A program made the position numbers and the translations under genes. A stretch of DNA of 64,000 nt, taken from NCBI RefSeq assembly GCF_043641665.1, contig NC_092186.1, positions 187,001 through 251,000 of the forward strand, written 5' to 3'. This stretch comes from Enoplosus armatus (lineage: Eukaryota > Chordata > Actinopteri > Centrarchiformes > Enoplosidae). This document shows positions 35,701 to 47,666 of this stretch, piece by piece (positions within the stretch are counted from its first letter, which is position 1; the number at the start of each line of letters is the position of its first letter). The notes below the pieces were generated by a model. That model worked only from the letters and a program-made list of their open reading frames with translations. It had not been told where the DNA came from and searched no databases.

Positions 35701-38700
35701 GAGTGTCGCCCTCAATGGGTCAGGTGCTGGAGATGAACACAACGCTGCGCCACCTGCTGTTCCTGCTGGAGTACTGCATGGTGACGGGCTACGACTGGTG
35801 GGATGTCCTGCTACATGTGCAGCCCACAATGGTGCACAACCTGGTGGAGAAGCTGCATGAGGAGTACATGAGGCAGAACCAGGCGCTGCAGCAGGTCAGG
35901 CATGATAGTAGACTATAGAGTCGTCTACATTAACACTCTACACAGCTTACATACCAACTGACATTTCCACTCTCACCAGTGCTTCACTTTCAAGTTAAAC
36001 TGATTTTATTGTTTACAGTTTAACTTACACATAATTGCTTTCATCTACTGCCCACAGCACTTAAACTAGAAACATTTCAACTACTTTCAGCTCTTACATT
36101 TTAAAGAGGAGGTATTATGCTCATTTCCAGCTCTATAATCTTTATTCTGGGACTCCACTAGAGCAGCTTTGCATGATTCACAGATTAAATAAGTCCTTCT
36201 TCATCTTATTGTGGCCCTTCATGCAGCCCCTCAGTCCCTGCAGCCCACAAGGGGCAGGGAGACGCCTCTGAGCCCTGAGCACAGTGCACCGCTTCATACT
36301 GAGCCGCTGTGGCCGACTGCATGACAGCAACAGTAACTTAGCTTGGAAAATAGAGACATGGGGACTGAATGTGATGAACTTCACAAATGAGACAAGAAGT
36401 AGGTTGGAAAAATGATAGATGCTGCTGGAGCAGAGTGTTTCTGGGGACTGGGCCTCACAGATTACTGTACAAAAACACACAACTTTATTCACTGATTTTG
36501 GTGAAACTCCACCATTTTATGAAGAAAATGTTTTCTGGTTTTCCCTCTGATGTCCTCCGGCTGCTCTGCCTCAACTCTCGGTGATTTACGGAGTTTCCTG
36601 ATGGACAGAAAGCTTTAGAAAGTAACTGCTAACTGCTGCTGCCGTTAGCTCAGTTAGCTCTGAGCACCAGGGGAGTGTTGGTGTTTACACTGCCAGCACA
36701 CGAGTTTTGGACCGCTGGAAGGAGGAAGTTTTCAGTCCCAGGCTCCGAGAGTCAGATGGTTAGAGTCAGCTAACTAAGAGCATAGATATAGATATATATC
36801 TATGGCTAAGAGGACTGCTAGCTGCACAGCTAACTAGCGAACGGCAGCTACAGTTAGCAGTAGTTAACGATGACAAGTAAAGCCACCTGTCCATCAAGAA
36901 ACGACCTCCTACCTACCTACTTCCGTTCACGACAGAAAAAGCTCTTTCTGTGAAACACCGAACAACCTGAGTAGCAGTAAAGAGCCGTCCTGAGCAGAGC
37001 AGCCCAACAACTCAGACAGACTGAGGGGGGAGTGAGCGGCCCTCTACTTCGTGGCTGTGCTTTGTTTTCTTCTTCTTCTTCTTCATGGGTGTGCTGTCAC
37101 TGCTGTGCCCTGAGCAGATGATCATCCCTGAGGCTTATTACGTAATACGCCTCACGGAAGTAAGACACGACAAGTGAAGGGAGCGTTCAGAGCAGTCTGA
37201 AGACTGAGCTTTTAGTGTGCATGCGCCGTCCGTGCATGCAGCCTGTTACAGTCGCTCCTGTTTGTTTTCTTATTTTTCTTACTTTTCTCCTTTATTCATT
37301 TATCATAAAGTTGTTTTTTTTTAACTACTGACTTCTGAAGTTGTGCCCTCTCCAAACATGCTGGTAGAGAGAGTTCTGGTACTTTTTTTCACCCTAGAAT
37401 TACTTTCGGTCAGACATCGTACAGTCGCACAGCAACTTCATGGCCGCAGTGTTTACTCCAGAGATCAGCTGATTGCTCTGAAGCCGGCCGGCTTGGAGAC
37501 CAGATCATCGGAGATCCCCGCTGAAATCTGGAGAAAAACACACAGAGGATGCAGAGGAGGAAGGAAGCGACAAGGGAAGAGAGGTGGGTCGAGACAGCAG
37601 AGGCTTATGGAGAAGAGGAGCTATAAGCCGTGTCTCCCCTCTCTCATCATGGGCAATGTGAGATCGCTGGCAAACAAGATGGATGAGCTAACGGCGCTGG
37701 CCAGGAGTCAGAGGGAGTACAGTTTAATGTGCTTTACGGAGACATGGTCGCACCAGGACATTCCCGATGACAACATCTCCATCAGCGGCTTTCAGACTGT
37801 CCGGGCCAACAGGGATTGCACCAGGAGTGGGTGTAAAGGAGGGGGGCTTGCCGTTCTCGTTAACAACAGGTGGTGCAATCCTTCCCACATTACCATCAAG
37901 GATCATGTCTGTTGCCTGGACATTGAACTGTTGGTGGTTGGACTCAGATCGTACTATTTGCCCAGGGAGTTCTCACATGCCATTCTTGTGAATGTTTACA
38001 TCCCTCCCTCTGCCAACCCGACGTCGGCGTGTGACGTCATTCATTCTGCCATAGCCCGTCTACAGACTCAACACCTGAATGCATTCATTGCTATTTCAGG
38101 TGACGTCAACCACGTCATCATGGCTAAGACACTTAGGGGAGAGGGGAGAGGACCCTGGACAGCTCCTCTCCCCTCCCCCCTCTGGGTAGGTCAGACCACA
38201 ACCTAGTGCACCTCAACCCCTGCTATGTGCCTCTGTTGAAGAGCCAGCCTGCAACCATAAGGACAGTGAGGAGATGGTCGGAGGAGGCTTATGAGACACT
38301 TCAGGGATGTTTTAAGGTGACTGACTGGCAGGCCGCATGGAGAGGACATTGATGGGCTCACAGAGTGCATCACAGATTACATCAACTTCTGTGTGGACTC
38401 CACTGTCCCAGCAAGGACTGTCCATTGTTATTCAAACAACAAGCCATGGGTGACAACGGACATCAAGGCCATCCTGAATGCAAAGAAGAGGGCCTTCAGA
38501 GAACAGGGAGGAGGTTAGAACGATCCAGGGGGAACTGAAGGTGAAGATCAGGGAGACCAAGGAGAAGTACAGGAGGAAGCTGGAGTGGAAACTCCAGCAG
38601 AACATCAGAGAGGTCTGGAGTGGAATGAGGACCATCACTGGTTTCAGGCCAACCAACAACAGAGGAGTTGAAGGCAGTGTGGACCGAGCCAACGAACTGA

Positions 38701-41700
38701 CTCTTCTGCTGTCTGCCTCCAACCTTCACCTATTCCACTCCCTCTCCTCCTCACAGCCCCCCACCCCCCTGTGACAGCTCTCCTCAAACCTCATTCCCCA
38801 GTCCCCAGGCTGACGGCACTGTCCAACCTCACTACTCCACCCCTCCCCCACCGATCACCTCTACAGTGTGCTTCACTGCTGACCATGTTAGGAGACAGCT
38901 GATGAGACTCCACTCAAGCAAGGCTGCGAGCCCTGATGGTGTCAGCCCCAGGGAGCTTAAAGCCTGTGCCCCCCAGCTATGTGGAGTACTTCACCATGTC
39001 TTCAACATGAGCCTGAGTCTTCAGAGGGTCCCCGTGCTGTGGAAGACGTCCTGCCTCGTTCCTGTGCCGAAGACGCCACGTCCCAGTGCCTCCAAGGACT
39101 ACAGACCCGTGGCACTGACCTCCCACATCATGAAGACCCTGGAGAGACTCGTCCTGGAGCAGCTCCGGCCCATGTTCAAGCCACTCTTGGACCCACTTCA
39201 GTTCGCCAGCCCCGACTTGGAGTTGAGGATGCCATCATCTACCTGCTCAACCGCGTCTTACGCCCACCTGGATAATCCGGCGAGCACTGTGAGAGTCATG
39301 TTTTTTGACTTCTCCAGTGCGTTCAACACCATCAGTCCGGCTCTACTGGGTGAGAAGCTGACGGAGATGCAGATGGATGCCCCCCTCGTGCCCTGGATTG
39401 TCAACTACCTGACTGGCAGACCACACTATGTGCGCTTGCGACACCGTGTGTCAGACAGAGTGGTCAGCAACACCGGGGCCCCGCAGAGGACTGTCCTCTC
39501 TCCCTTCCTCTTCACTGTCTACACCACGGACTTCAGCTACTGCACAGAGACCTGCCATCTTCAGAAGGTTTCTGATGACTCAGCAATAGTTGGATGTATC
39601 AGTAAGGGTGATGAGGAGGAGTACAGGGCTGCTGTGGACAACTTTGTCACATGGTGCGAGCAGAACCATCTGCGGCTCAACGTGACAAAGACAAAGGAGC
39701 TGACTGTGGATCTGAGGAGGACCAAGGTGCAGATGACCCCTGTTTCCATCCAGGGGGTTAGTGTGGACATTGTAGAGGGTTACAAGTACCTAGGAGTTCA
39801 CGTTGACAATAAACTGGACTGGGCGAAGAACACTAATGTCTAGAGAGCTGTCTCTATTTTCTGAGGCGGCTGAGGTCCCTCCTCCACTATGCTGAGGATG
39901 TTTTAAGGCTGTGGTGGCCAGTGCTATCCTCTGTGCTGTTGCATGCTGGGGCAGCAGGCTGAGGGTAGCGGACTCCAACAGACTCAATAAACTGATCCGC
40001 AAGGCCAGTGACGTTGTGGGGGTGGAGCTGGACTTTCTGACAGTGGTGGCAGAGAGGAGGACGCTGTCCAAGCTGCGGGTCATCTTGGACAATGTCTCAC
40101 ATCCTCTCCATGATGTACTGGTCAGGCACAAGAGCACCTTCAGTGGGAGACTCATTCCTCCCAAATCCACAACAGAGCGCCACAGGAAATCATTCCTGCC
40201 TGTGGCCATCAAACTGTTCAACTCCTCCCTCTGAATGTCAGACTTTTTTACCAGTGCAATACATATATGCACATATTTGTATATATATACATACACACAC
40301 CTACATATACATTGTTATTGTATATACTCTTTATTTTTATTTTTCACTTATAAAAATATAGGGTTAGGGTTATAAATATTGTAAATGTATGTATTTTATT
40401 TTTTATATCTATTTGTACATACTGCTCATTTCTAAATTAATGCTACTTTTCTACTCTTGAGTGGGAGCACCGGTAACTTGTGTAATTTTCCCCCCGGGGA
40501 TCAATAAAGTATTTCTGATTCTGATTCTGATTTTGGCTCACAGGGATTACTTTTACATACGTTTTCCTTATTATTTGGCAACTTTCGTGACGTTTAATAA
40601 GAATATCCAACATTGTAACACTATGCATATGACAGAAAACAAGAAAAAGCATAATAGGTCCTCTTTAAATAACACCTCAACTCAACACTTTTTGCTCTTC
40701 AATTGGTATTTCGAATTGGCATTTCGAATACCTCTGCCGACACTTGAACTGCTGTCACTGCTGTCAAAGATAAGAAGTCCAGTTCAGGGCCAGTGTTAAA
40801 ATCTGGATCTCTCCTTCAACACTTATTCTTCTGTAGGTTTTCGTATCTCTTGGAGTCACAAACAGGTTCAAAAAATTCACTGGAGACGATCAAAGTTCGA
40901 TGCAATAGAGTTTTATTCTTTAACAGAGATAAAACCCGAGGCAGTCCCGGAACCTGACTAACTAAACATGTTATACCCAACTTCTTATATACTCCAACAT
41001 GCCCTTCCTTCTCGTGTTGTTTTTCTCGAACTTGCGGGCACCAGCTGTCTGCACTTGCTAGCGTCAGCTTCAGCTGTCCCATTGTTTTGAATTTATGACC
41101 TGTTGCTGATACTCACATAAAGGCCCTCAGTTGATGTTGGCATCGGTGTCCTTGGGCCTTTCCTGATGTTATCGTCACTGGTCGGCCTCACCTGCTGTGT
41201 GTGATGTTCAGTCCTTGCCCCCCCTTTGTGTGATCCTCAGTGGTATTTTTTTGGTTTTACTGCCTACTGCTCATACATGCGTCTCTTCTCTCTACTTCCT
41301 CATGTTTTCTGTCTTTCTAGGTCATGTTTTTTAAGAGTTTAATAACTGTCAGGTTACATGTTTCATCACACACAGCTTTTTCTTACTTGTGAAAACCTTA
41401 ATATCAGATATGGATTTATTTGATATGCTTAATACATTTTATTACTTTATAATACAAAGCACTCTTTTCTTTTTAACTTTAACACTGCTTACATACCAAC
41501 TGACACGTATTTACAGTCCACACACTTGAACGCTTCAACTTTAATGGAAACTTTGACATTGCAACGCTTGAATTGACATTTGAGCTGTTTTGACCTCGTG
41601 CTAATCAACTATTCTAACTACTTTCATGTTCATGCAAACTGACAGTTCAACTGCTTACAGGGATTCAACTTTGATATATGTATATGATAATGTTGGTTCC

Positions 41701-44700
41701 TACTCTTCAAATGACACTTTGAGTGTTTTAATAACTACAGCCACAACACCCCTTTAACATCTCACATGCAAATATTTAACATTTGAAGCCACTTTAACAT
41801 CTTTGTTACATCTGAAGTTGTCAGTGTGAGCAAGTACACCCTTTTTTTCAGGAAATTCCACCTTTTCTAGTTTCCCGAACAGCCGTAAACTAAACTTCCC
41901 ATGATGCCTCAGTGTAGCTCTCCTCTTTAAGCAGAGTGATATCTATCTCAGGTTCTGGCGACGCGTATCTTGGCGGTGAAGGCGTCTCTCTGTAAACTCT
42001 CCACGGCAACTGCGGCTCGAGCCTGCGACTTCCACGCCAAACTGCTGCTGATCGCCATCAGCTCCACCTTAAAGTCTCTGCTGAGGCCGCACGTCCTCAA
42101 CACACCTGACAAGAGTCCTGGTGACCGACTGACTGAGATCTGTGCCAAGAACACAGACACAGGTGAGACACCTGAGGGACAGATGAGAGGGCTGGAGGCA
42201 TTAAATATTGATAAGGTGATGATCTGTGATTGATCACAATGTGTTTCCTCAGATATTGATAAGGTGATGATCAATCTGAAGACGGAGGAGTTTGTGTTGG
42301 ACGGACCCCCCCTTCAGTCCCTGCAGCAGCTCATCCAATGGGTGGGAGACTTTGTCCTCTACCTGCTGGCCAACCTGCCCAACCAGGTGAGCTAACAAGA
42401 ACAGAGCTGATAAGTTCCAGGTAGTCGGACTCACCGGATGTAGGCCGTTGGGACAAGTCTGCCATTGGCCGACTATTTCAGTCTCATTCTCCTCCCCTTC
42501 CTGTTTGCGTGTTACCATCGCTGGGCTTAGCTCCGTCCAAGACGATTGTGATTGGTTTAAAGAAAAACAAACAAGCCAGAGCGTTTTTCATCTATCCCAG
42601 AATGATGATGGGTTTAGTCAGACCTTTCTCCTAAGAATCAGAATCAGAATCAGAATCAGGTCAGGCTATGCAAGACTAAGTTCCAGGTAAGGACAAGTAA
42701 TTGTCAATGTTCCTTCATTGGGAACATGAGGTGAATTATAAGGTGGAGGATTTTCCTTACAATATTACAAAGCAGCCTTAAACCACCACGCAGAGACAAA
42801 ACCACCACAGAGTTGTCCCTTCTTGAGTATTAGACCAGAAAAGGGGAACCATCTAGAACCAAAAACATCAAGGTAGGCACATACAAAGGTACATACAAAA
42901 CTGCAATCACCCAGTCTGATCACACAGTTATAAAAACACAATAAAGCTAAAAGCTTATTTCCATTGTGGTCCTCATAAGAAGGGAAGCGGGTAAGATGGC
43001 AGATCTTCACCTCAGTCAACAAACCAAACAGCTCTGATCAGTTGCTCTCCTGCAGGGCTCCATGGTTCGGCCAGGGTTCGGCTTCATGAGGGACGGGGCG
43101 TCTCTGGGGATGCTGAGGGAGATGTTGGTGATGATCAGGATCTGGGGTCTGCTGAAGCCCGGCTGTCTGCCCACCTTCACCGCCACATCAGACAACCAGG
43201 ACAGCATGCAGCTGCTGTTTAAACTGCTCACCAAGCTGTGGCTCTGTTGTAAGAAACTTCCAACGATTTGTTGTTACTGATCCTGAACTGATCCGCTCTG
43301 AGAGGACAGAACCAGGTGTCGTTTTACTGATCCTGGACACGTCTCAGGGGTTGTGTCCATACAGCATTTGTCTCTGGCAGAAGAGCTCTGGGGAGCTCTG
43401 GCATGAAGCGCTTGTGCGATGAGAAAAGAAACTCTGCGTGTTGGTTTTCTATCTATGACAACAATATCTTAATTGACTACACAGCTAACAACAAGCTAAC
43501 AACACTCACCAGCAACATTTGGTGTCTGGTCAATCTGCTCCCACAAATGGGATTTTCTGTCTGAAAAGTTCAATTTTCAACTTGAAGCGTTTGGAGACGC
43601 TTTCTGCGGAACAATTGAAAAAAGAAAGAAACGCTATATGGACACAAGCCCTCAGAGTGCCCCTGACCTCCTGTTCTGTTCTCATTATTATTAGTAGTAA
43701 TTATCTGTAAGTGGCGTCGGCTCCTGTCCTGTTGATTCTCATTATGATCAGCAGTACTAACACTTGACAGGAACACATGATGATGATAGACTTTCATTCA
43801 GAGAATCGTCCCTGTTTTGTTACTTATCACAGATGTCGTGTTAGTTGTGTTCTTTAGTTAATGTATTTCCCTCAGTCACCATGTGCACTGATTAACGACT
43901 GTGTCTCAGCTCGGGATGACGGCCCCCCCCAGGACCCTGATGAGAGTCTGATAGACGAGTGCTGCCTGCTGCCCAGTCAGCTGCTGGTTCCCAGTATGGA
44001 CTGGCTCCCAGTTAATGACGGCGTCATCGTCAAGCTGCAGGGCAAACACCCGCTCAGGCTGCAGTTTGGAAAAGCTTCGTCTTTGCCCGGAGTGGGCTCC
44101 ACCGCCCCGCTGGAGGTCTTCACCAGGTAACACACACACCTGGACCTGAACCCGGACTCACTGAGGGGCTGCTGGTTGAACACACTGAGATTATCCCAGA
44201 AATAGTTTGGTACACCTAACAAATCAAATAGTAAATGTTAACACAAATACAGATCCCAGACAAATGAGATTCACCTCATAAAGCAAATCAGTGACGGATT
44301 GTCTAACAAGAGTTATAAAGGATGTCTTCATAGCTCACATCTTCTCAAACAAGCGTACATATCATAGAGCGTCAATAGAACAGTTAAAATGTTTCTATGA
44401 GGTGAAGAGTAAACCTGAACAGAATATCAGTGGACCTGCAGGAACTCCTGATCCTGGATCCTGGATTCTGTTTTGTGAGGCAACTTTCCACAACTTCCTG
44501 TCAGGATTTTTTTATCGGTCGCCCCACATTTAGATTACATCAGTCCTCTGCATTTGGTTGCAGTTGGATGATGCATTCAAGAGTTCTGGCACTGTGTGTT
44601 TAAGGCTGCTAGAATTCAGTAACCATCAACTGTAAACTGACGAAGTATCAAAAACAAATATACTTGTTTTCTGGTTTGCCCAAATATTCTGTGTACTGGT

Positions 44701-45926
44701 GATCTGAAGTTTTCCCTCCTGATACCAATTTAAATACCTACAATTTAAAGAAGGCTATTACCCTGCCCATGGTGGCACTACAGATGTCCCTGGGAACATA
44801 TGCACCAAATATGATTCATGTAGCATCAACAAACACTGAGATTCTATTGATTGTTCCCATTGACTTCCATTGTCATTTTTCTCTGACAAACCAGAATAAA
44901 AACATCTGACAATTCGAACCAAATGTTCAGCCGAGTGAAACAGAACATGTGACAAGACACTCTGACTGATAAATCTGATCTGTGTGTGTGTGTGTGTGTA
45001 GGAGTCCCGGCTCTCAGAGGATGGATAACCTGCGTTGTGTTCATATGGGAGTTTGTCCCACTGAGGAGAGCAAGGCCTGCACTAGGTGAGTCCACAGGAA
45101 GTGACGTCACAGCACAGCAGCAGTTATAACGAATCAAAAGAAATGATCAATAATGATCAGTGACAACATCAGCAGATGACTGGATCTGCAGCTTCTCTTC
45201 TGCGTTTAGTTTTCTCTCCAACATCTTTGAAGTTTTTGTGGTTTTATTCAGATAGTAAATTAGAATGATAATAATTATTATTATTTGTACTGCAGCTTTA
45301 AGGAACAACAACAAACAATTCAAATGTGTGATCACAATAACCTTCAAACATCAAGAACAATTAGAAGACGTTACTGTGGGAAACATCACATCGGAGGGAT
45401 ATTTTTCAGATTAAAAGCCTGATTATAGAAACATGTCTTTAATATCTTTTTAAAAACTCTAATGGAGTTTGTGGTTCTGATAAACACGAAGAACTTTTAA
45501 AGATGTTAAATGTTTTGTGTGTGTGTGTGTGTGTGGACGTATATTACTCATGTTGTAGGGACATAAATCTGTTTACACAGTCACATTGTGGGGACTTGCC
45601 TTCCCTTTGGGGACAAAATGCAAGTCCCCAAATTAAAATTTTAGGGTGAAGATTTGGTTTAAGTTTAGGTTAAGGGTTAGGTTGAGGCAAGTCATGGTTA
45701 TGGTTATGGTTATGGTAAGTCTTCAGGAAATTAATGCAAGTCAATGGAATGTCCTCTGAAGTGACAAAAACACGATTGTGTGTGTGTGTGTGTGTTCAGG
45801 TGCGGCTGTGTGACGATGCTCCGTTCTCCCAACAAGACAAACGCCATGAAGCAGTGGGAGCAGCGCTGGATCAAGAACTGTCTGTGTGGAGGTCTGTGGA
45901 GGAGGATCCCTCCAACACTCACCTGA
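29111..45926 (+). CDS. med16: Mediator complex subunit 16
   Basis: Fifteen coding exons: 29111-29249, 29508-29615, 30161-30330, 31483-31764, 31864-32013, 32185-32290, 32543-32698, 33499-33722, 35688-35894, 41952-42162, 42253-42386, 43056-43248, 43910-44126, 45002-45085 and 45800-45926. All phases agree; the total is 2508 nt, 835 aa plus stop, close to human MED16 (about 840-880 aa depending on isoform). The protein opens [20 protein letters not shown], followed by an N-terminal WD40-type beta-propeller region (DADGQIKCW-like [29 protein letters not shown]) and the strongly conserved [19 protein letters not shown]. The C-terminal helical half includes [12 protein letters not shown] and [18 protein letters not shown] cysteine cluster, [14 protein letters not shown], ends the family core and may bind zinc. 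MED16 is a tail-module subunit of nuclear Mediator, linking transcription factors to RNA polymerase II. Intron 9 is about 6 kb because of inserted transposons. Confidence 0.97.
29434..29497. repeat. (GT)n microsatellite
   Basis: About 32 GT units in med16 intron 1, ending about 10 bases before the exon 2 acceptor (TCCGTCCTTCAG), so it supplies much of the polypyrimidine-region spacing. Confidence 0.95.
30403..31330. mobile_element. hAT-like DNA transposon relic
   Basis: The ends are inverted repeats: CAGTGTTTCCCACA on the left and TGTGGGAAACACT on the right. The inside has a short piece resembling a transposase (frames around 30720-30790 give a TTDMW-like TTDMWPHS). No clean 8-bp duplication was found, partly because it sits in a TATATGGAAAATAATA-type simple repeat seen on both sides. 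It lies in med16 intron 3. Confidence 0.65.
32370..32475 (-). mobile_element. L2-like 3' UTR fragment
   Basis: The word AGAGCAGGTCTAGACCG and the nearby CCACCATGAGG are the reverse complement of the L2 3' region at 2345-2410. It lies in med16 intron 6. Confidence 0.6.
32733..32777. repeat. (GTTA)n microsatellite
   Basis: About eleven TTAG units in med16 intron 7. Confidence 0.9.
34020..34440 (+). mobile_element. hAT transposase C-terminal relic
   Basis: One frame reads [14 protein letters not shown] and then [14 protein letters not shown], the conserved dimerisation domain of hAT transposases. The normal linker between these motifs is damaged and no other transposase domain is in frame. It lies in med16 intron 8. 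Confidence 0.75.
34450..35640. other. med16 intron 8, remainder
   Basis: A short open frame at 34797-35030 looks like part of a THAP-type or transposase-like sequence ([29 protein letters not shown]), but it is too short to name. Nothing else is recognised. Confidence 0.4.
36101..40668. mobile_element. TTAA-flanked DNA transposon (non-autonomous) carrying a nested LINE
   Basis: The left end TTAAAGAGGAGGTATTATGC and the right end GCATAATAGGTCCTCTTTAA are inverted repeats matching at 18 of 20 positions, each ending in TTAA. TTAA targets are used by piggyBac and Kolobok superfamilies; which of them applies is not shown. About 1.1 kb of left-hand body (36121-37190) also occurs reversed at 136-780. 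The rest is taken up by a Rex1-like LINE. It lies in med16 intron 9. Confidence 0.7.
37200..40532 (+). mobile_element. Rex1/CR1-like LINE, near full length, inactivated
   Basis: A 287-aa frame (37343-38206) holds an N-terminal basic region and an endonuclease-like domain ([40 protein letters not shown]). A second long frame (38866-39843) is the reverse transcriptase: [52 protein letters not shown], and the catalytic box SDDSAIVG, where the preceding residue is V rather than the usual F or Y. A third frame (39911-40234) is the C-terminal end. Frameshifts near 38150-38500 and 39840 break it. The 3' end is GATCAATAAAGTATTTC plus TGATTC repeats. Assignment to Rex1 is from memory; the 5' boundary is approximate. 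Confidence 0.85.
40810..41090 (-). other. Possible solo LTR or unclassified repeat
   Basis: On the minus strand an AATAAAACTCTATTGC polyadenylation-like segment is followed by about 80 bases ending near a CTACAGAAG motif, which resembles an R-U5 arrangement. A matching partner LTR, primer site and target duplication were not found, so the identity is open. Confidence 0.25.
41480..41830. repeat. Degenerate repeat (ACTTTAACATCT / CATACCAACTGACA)
   Basis: Words such as CTTACATACCAACTGACA occur here and at 35945-35970, on opposite sides of the TTAA transposon, suggesting one old degenerate array split by that insertion. Confidence 0.4.
45531..45790 (+). repeat. Interspersed repeat with (GT)n, copy A
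   Basis: It contains ATTACTCATGTTGTAGGGAC, CTGTTTACACAGTCACATTG and TGGGGACTTGCCTTCC. A reverse-complement copy lies at 52190-52370. Both are bordered by GT/CA runs. It is in med16 intron 14. Confidence 0.7.
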
Positions 45927-46016
45927 ACACCACAGGTGGAGATCAGAGTCTGAATGAAGGTGAACCGGTCTGGGGTTTCAGCACTGCTGTGACTCTGTCA
46001 GTTTTTTTTAACTGTA

Positions 46017-46064
46017 AATAAAGTTTCTTTTGTATCTCACTTAAAATAAAATTGTCAAAATAAA
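46017..46064 (+). terminator. Polyadenylation signals of med16
   Basis: Three AATAAA hexamers occur at 46017-46022, 46045-46050 and 46059-46064, about 90-140 bases after the stop codon, giving a short 3' UTR. Confidence 0.7.
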
Positions 46065-46599
46065 AGCTCTGTTGCTTTATGTTGTTTTTGAACTGGGTGG
46101 GATTTTTAGGCTGATTTCAGGGTTAATATATAGAAATTCAATTGTCAGTGTTTCTCCATCAGAACTGACGGTCGTTCTGTGGTCTTCACACTGGAAGGAC
46201 TCGTGCGGTTTTATATTAAACACAAAGGTTTGATCTTCTCTCTTTTGGACTCTGACCAGCTGCTCATCCATCACGTGACACAAAATCTAAATCACAGCAG
46301 CTTCACACTATGAAAACCTCCATCTGACCCCTCTGACAGAAAGAAACCAGCACACCTGAAGGGTCCAGCAGACACATAACTGAGACACTAAATCTACGAC
46401 TTCAAACGAAAAACATGAATCAGTTGTTTTCTTATTATCATAAATGAAAAAGAAAAATTTGTCAAACAGGAGGCACTAATCACCTGCCATACAGCAACAC
46501 ACTGCCAGGAACAGGCTTTAACGCCTCCATGTATCACCAGCGTCTCTCTCTCTCGCTCTCTCGCTCGCTCTCTCTCTCACACACACACACACACACCGT

Positions 46600-46841
46600 G
46601 CAGTAGCAGCAGCAGATCTCCGCCAGGAAACAGAAAACGGTCGCAGATCTGCCGTATTTCAGGGAGAACGGAGCCTTAACCGGGACAAACGGAACGAGAC
46701 GCGGCACTAAAAACGAGCTGCTGTAACCCGGGACGACCACCCAGGTGTGTCCGGTGTAACGGCTCCGTTAGCGGGTCCGGTTCTGCTGCTGCTGGAGGAG
46801 GAGGCAACGTGACAGGAATCAAAGTGGATCGATGGTCTGAG
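46600..46841 (+). promoter_or_regulatory. Candidate promoter and 5' non-coding exon of plppr3
   Basis: This GC- and CpG-rich stretch ends at a good donor, GGTCTGAG|GTGAGACC (46841/46842). The coding exon at 47667 is preceded by an acceptor (GTTGCAG at 47656), so a 5' exon must lie upstream. A CT/CA microsatellite (46541-46596) lies just before it. The transcription start is not defined by sequence alone. Confidence 0.5.
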
Positions 46842-46861
46842 GTGAGACCGACCGCTTTCTA

Positions 46862-46864
46862 TTC

Positions 46865-46898
<34 letters not shown>
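46862..46898. repeat. (GT)n microsatellite
   Basis: About 18 GT units directly behind the candidate plppr3 5' donor. Similar runs occur at 44979-44999, 45780-45795 and 47626-47651. Confidence 0.9.
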
Positions 46899-46899
<1 letters not shown>

Positions 46900-47539
46900 C
46901 TGCGGAGCTGCATCCTCTGACTCATTTATTCAGCAGATCAACTGAAGCTGCATCAGAGCCGTTAGACAATAAAACACGGAACAGACCCGGTTTATACCCG
47001 GTGTATCAAGTCCACACTGAGCCGGGCTGCAATGTGTGTCGGAAAATGACTGCAGTCCTTCAGGCAGCAGAGCCGTCTGCCTGTCTGTCTACCTGTCTGA
47101 CTGTCGACCTGTCTACCTGCCTGTCTGTCTGCGGGTCCGTCCGTTTAAACGTTAACGTAACGGTACATGTTTGAGTTGTGGTCTCTGATTGGTCGAATCT
47201 TAATTGGCAGCAGGAGGTGAAACAGAAAACTGATGATGATGATGGTGGTGATGGTGATGGTGATGATGATGGTTTATGGATCTCCTGGTCGAACCTGTCC
47301 AATGATCTTCTGGACCCTCATTAACCCCCTCCTGTCTGTCTGTTGTGCAGCTTTATTTATTAATATTAATATTTTCCTCTGCTGTGTATATGAGTATCTA
47401 TCTATAGACCAGGTTGGGTCTATAGATAGATAAGATTCTTCTATTTTGCATTTGTTTCAAATGTAATACTATTTGTTTTCATTACGAATGACATCAGTTT
47501 AACAATTTGAGTGAAAAGTTGACTCTTGAAAAATGTACA

Positions 47540-47543
<4 letters not shown>

Positions 47544-47571
<28 letters not shown>
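47544..47571. repeat. (TA)n microsatellite
   Basis: Fourteen TA units about 85 bases upstream of the first coding exon of plppr3, inside its 5' intron. Confidence 0.9.
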
Positions 47572-47575
<4 letters not shown>

Positions 47576-47666
47576 TGTAACTTGTTTCAGTGACTCTAGT
47601 GGAAATGAAATCACTGATAGACACTGTGTGTGTGTGTGTGTGTGTGTGTGTTGCAGCTTGATAAGG

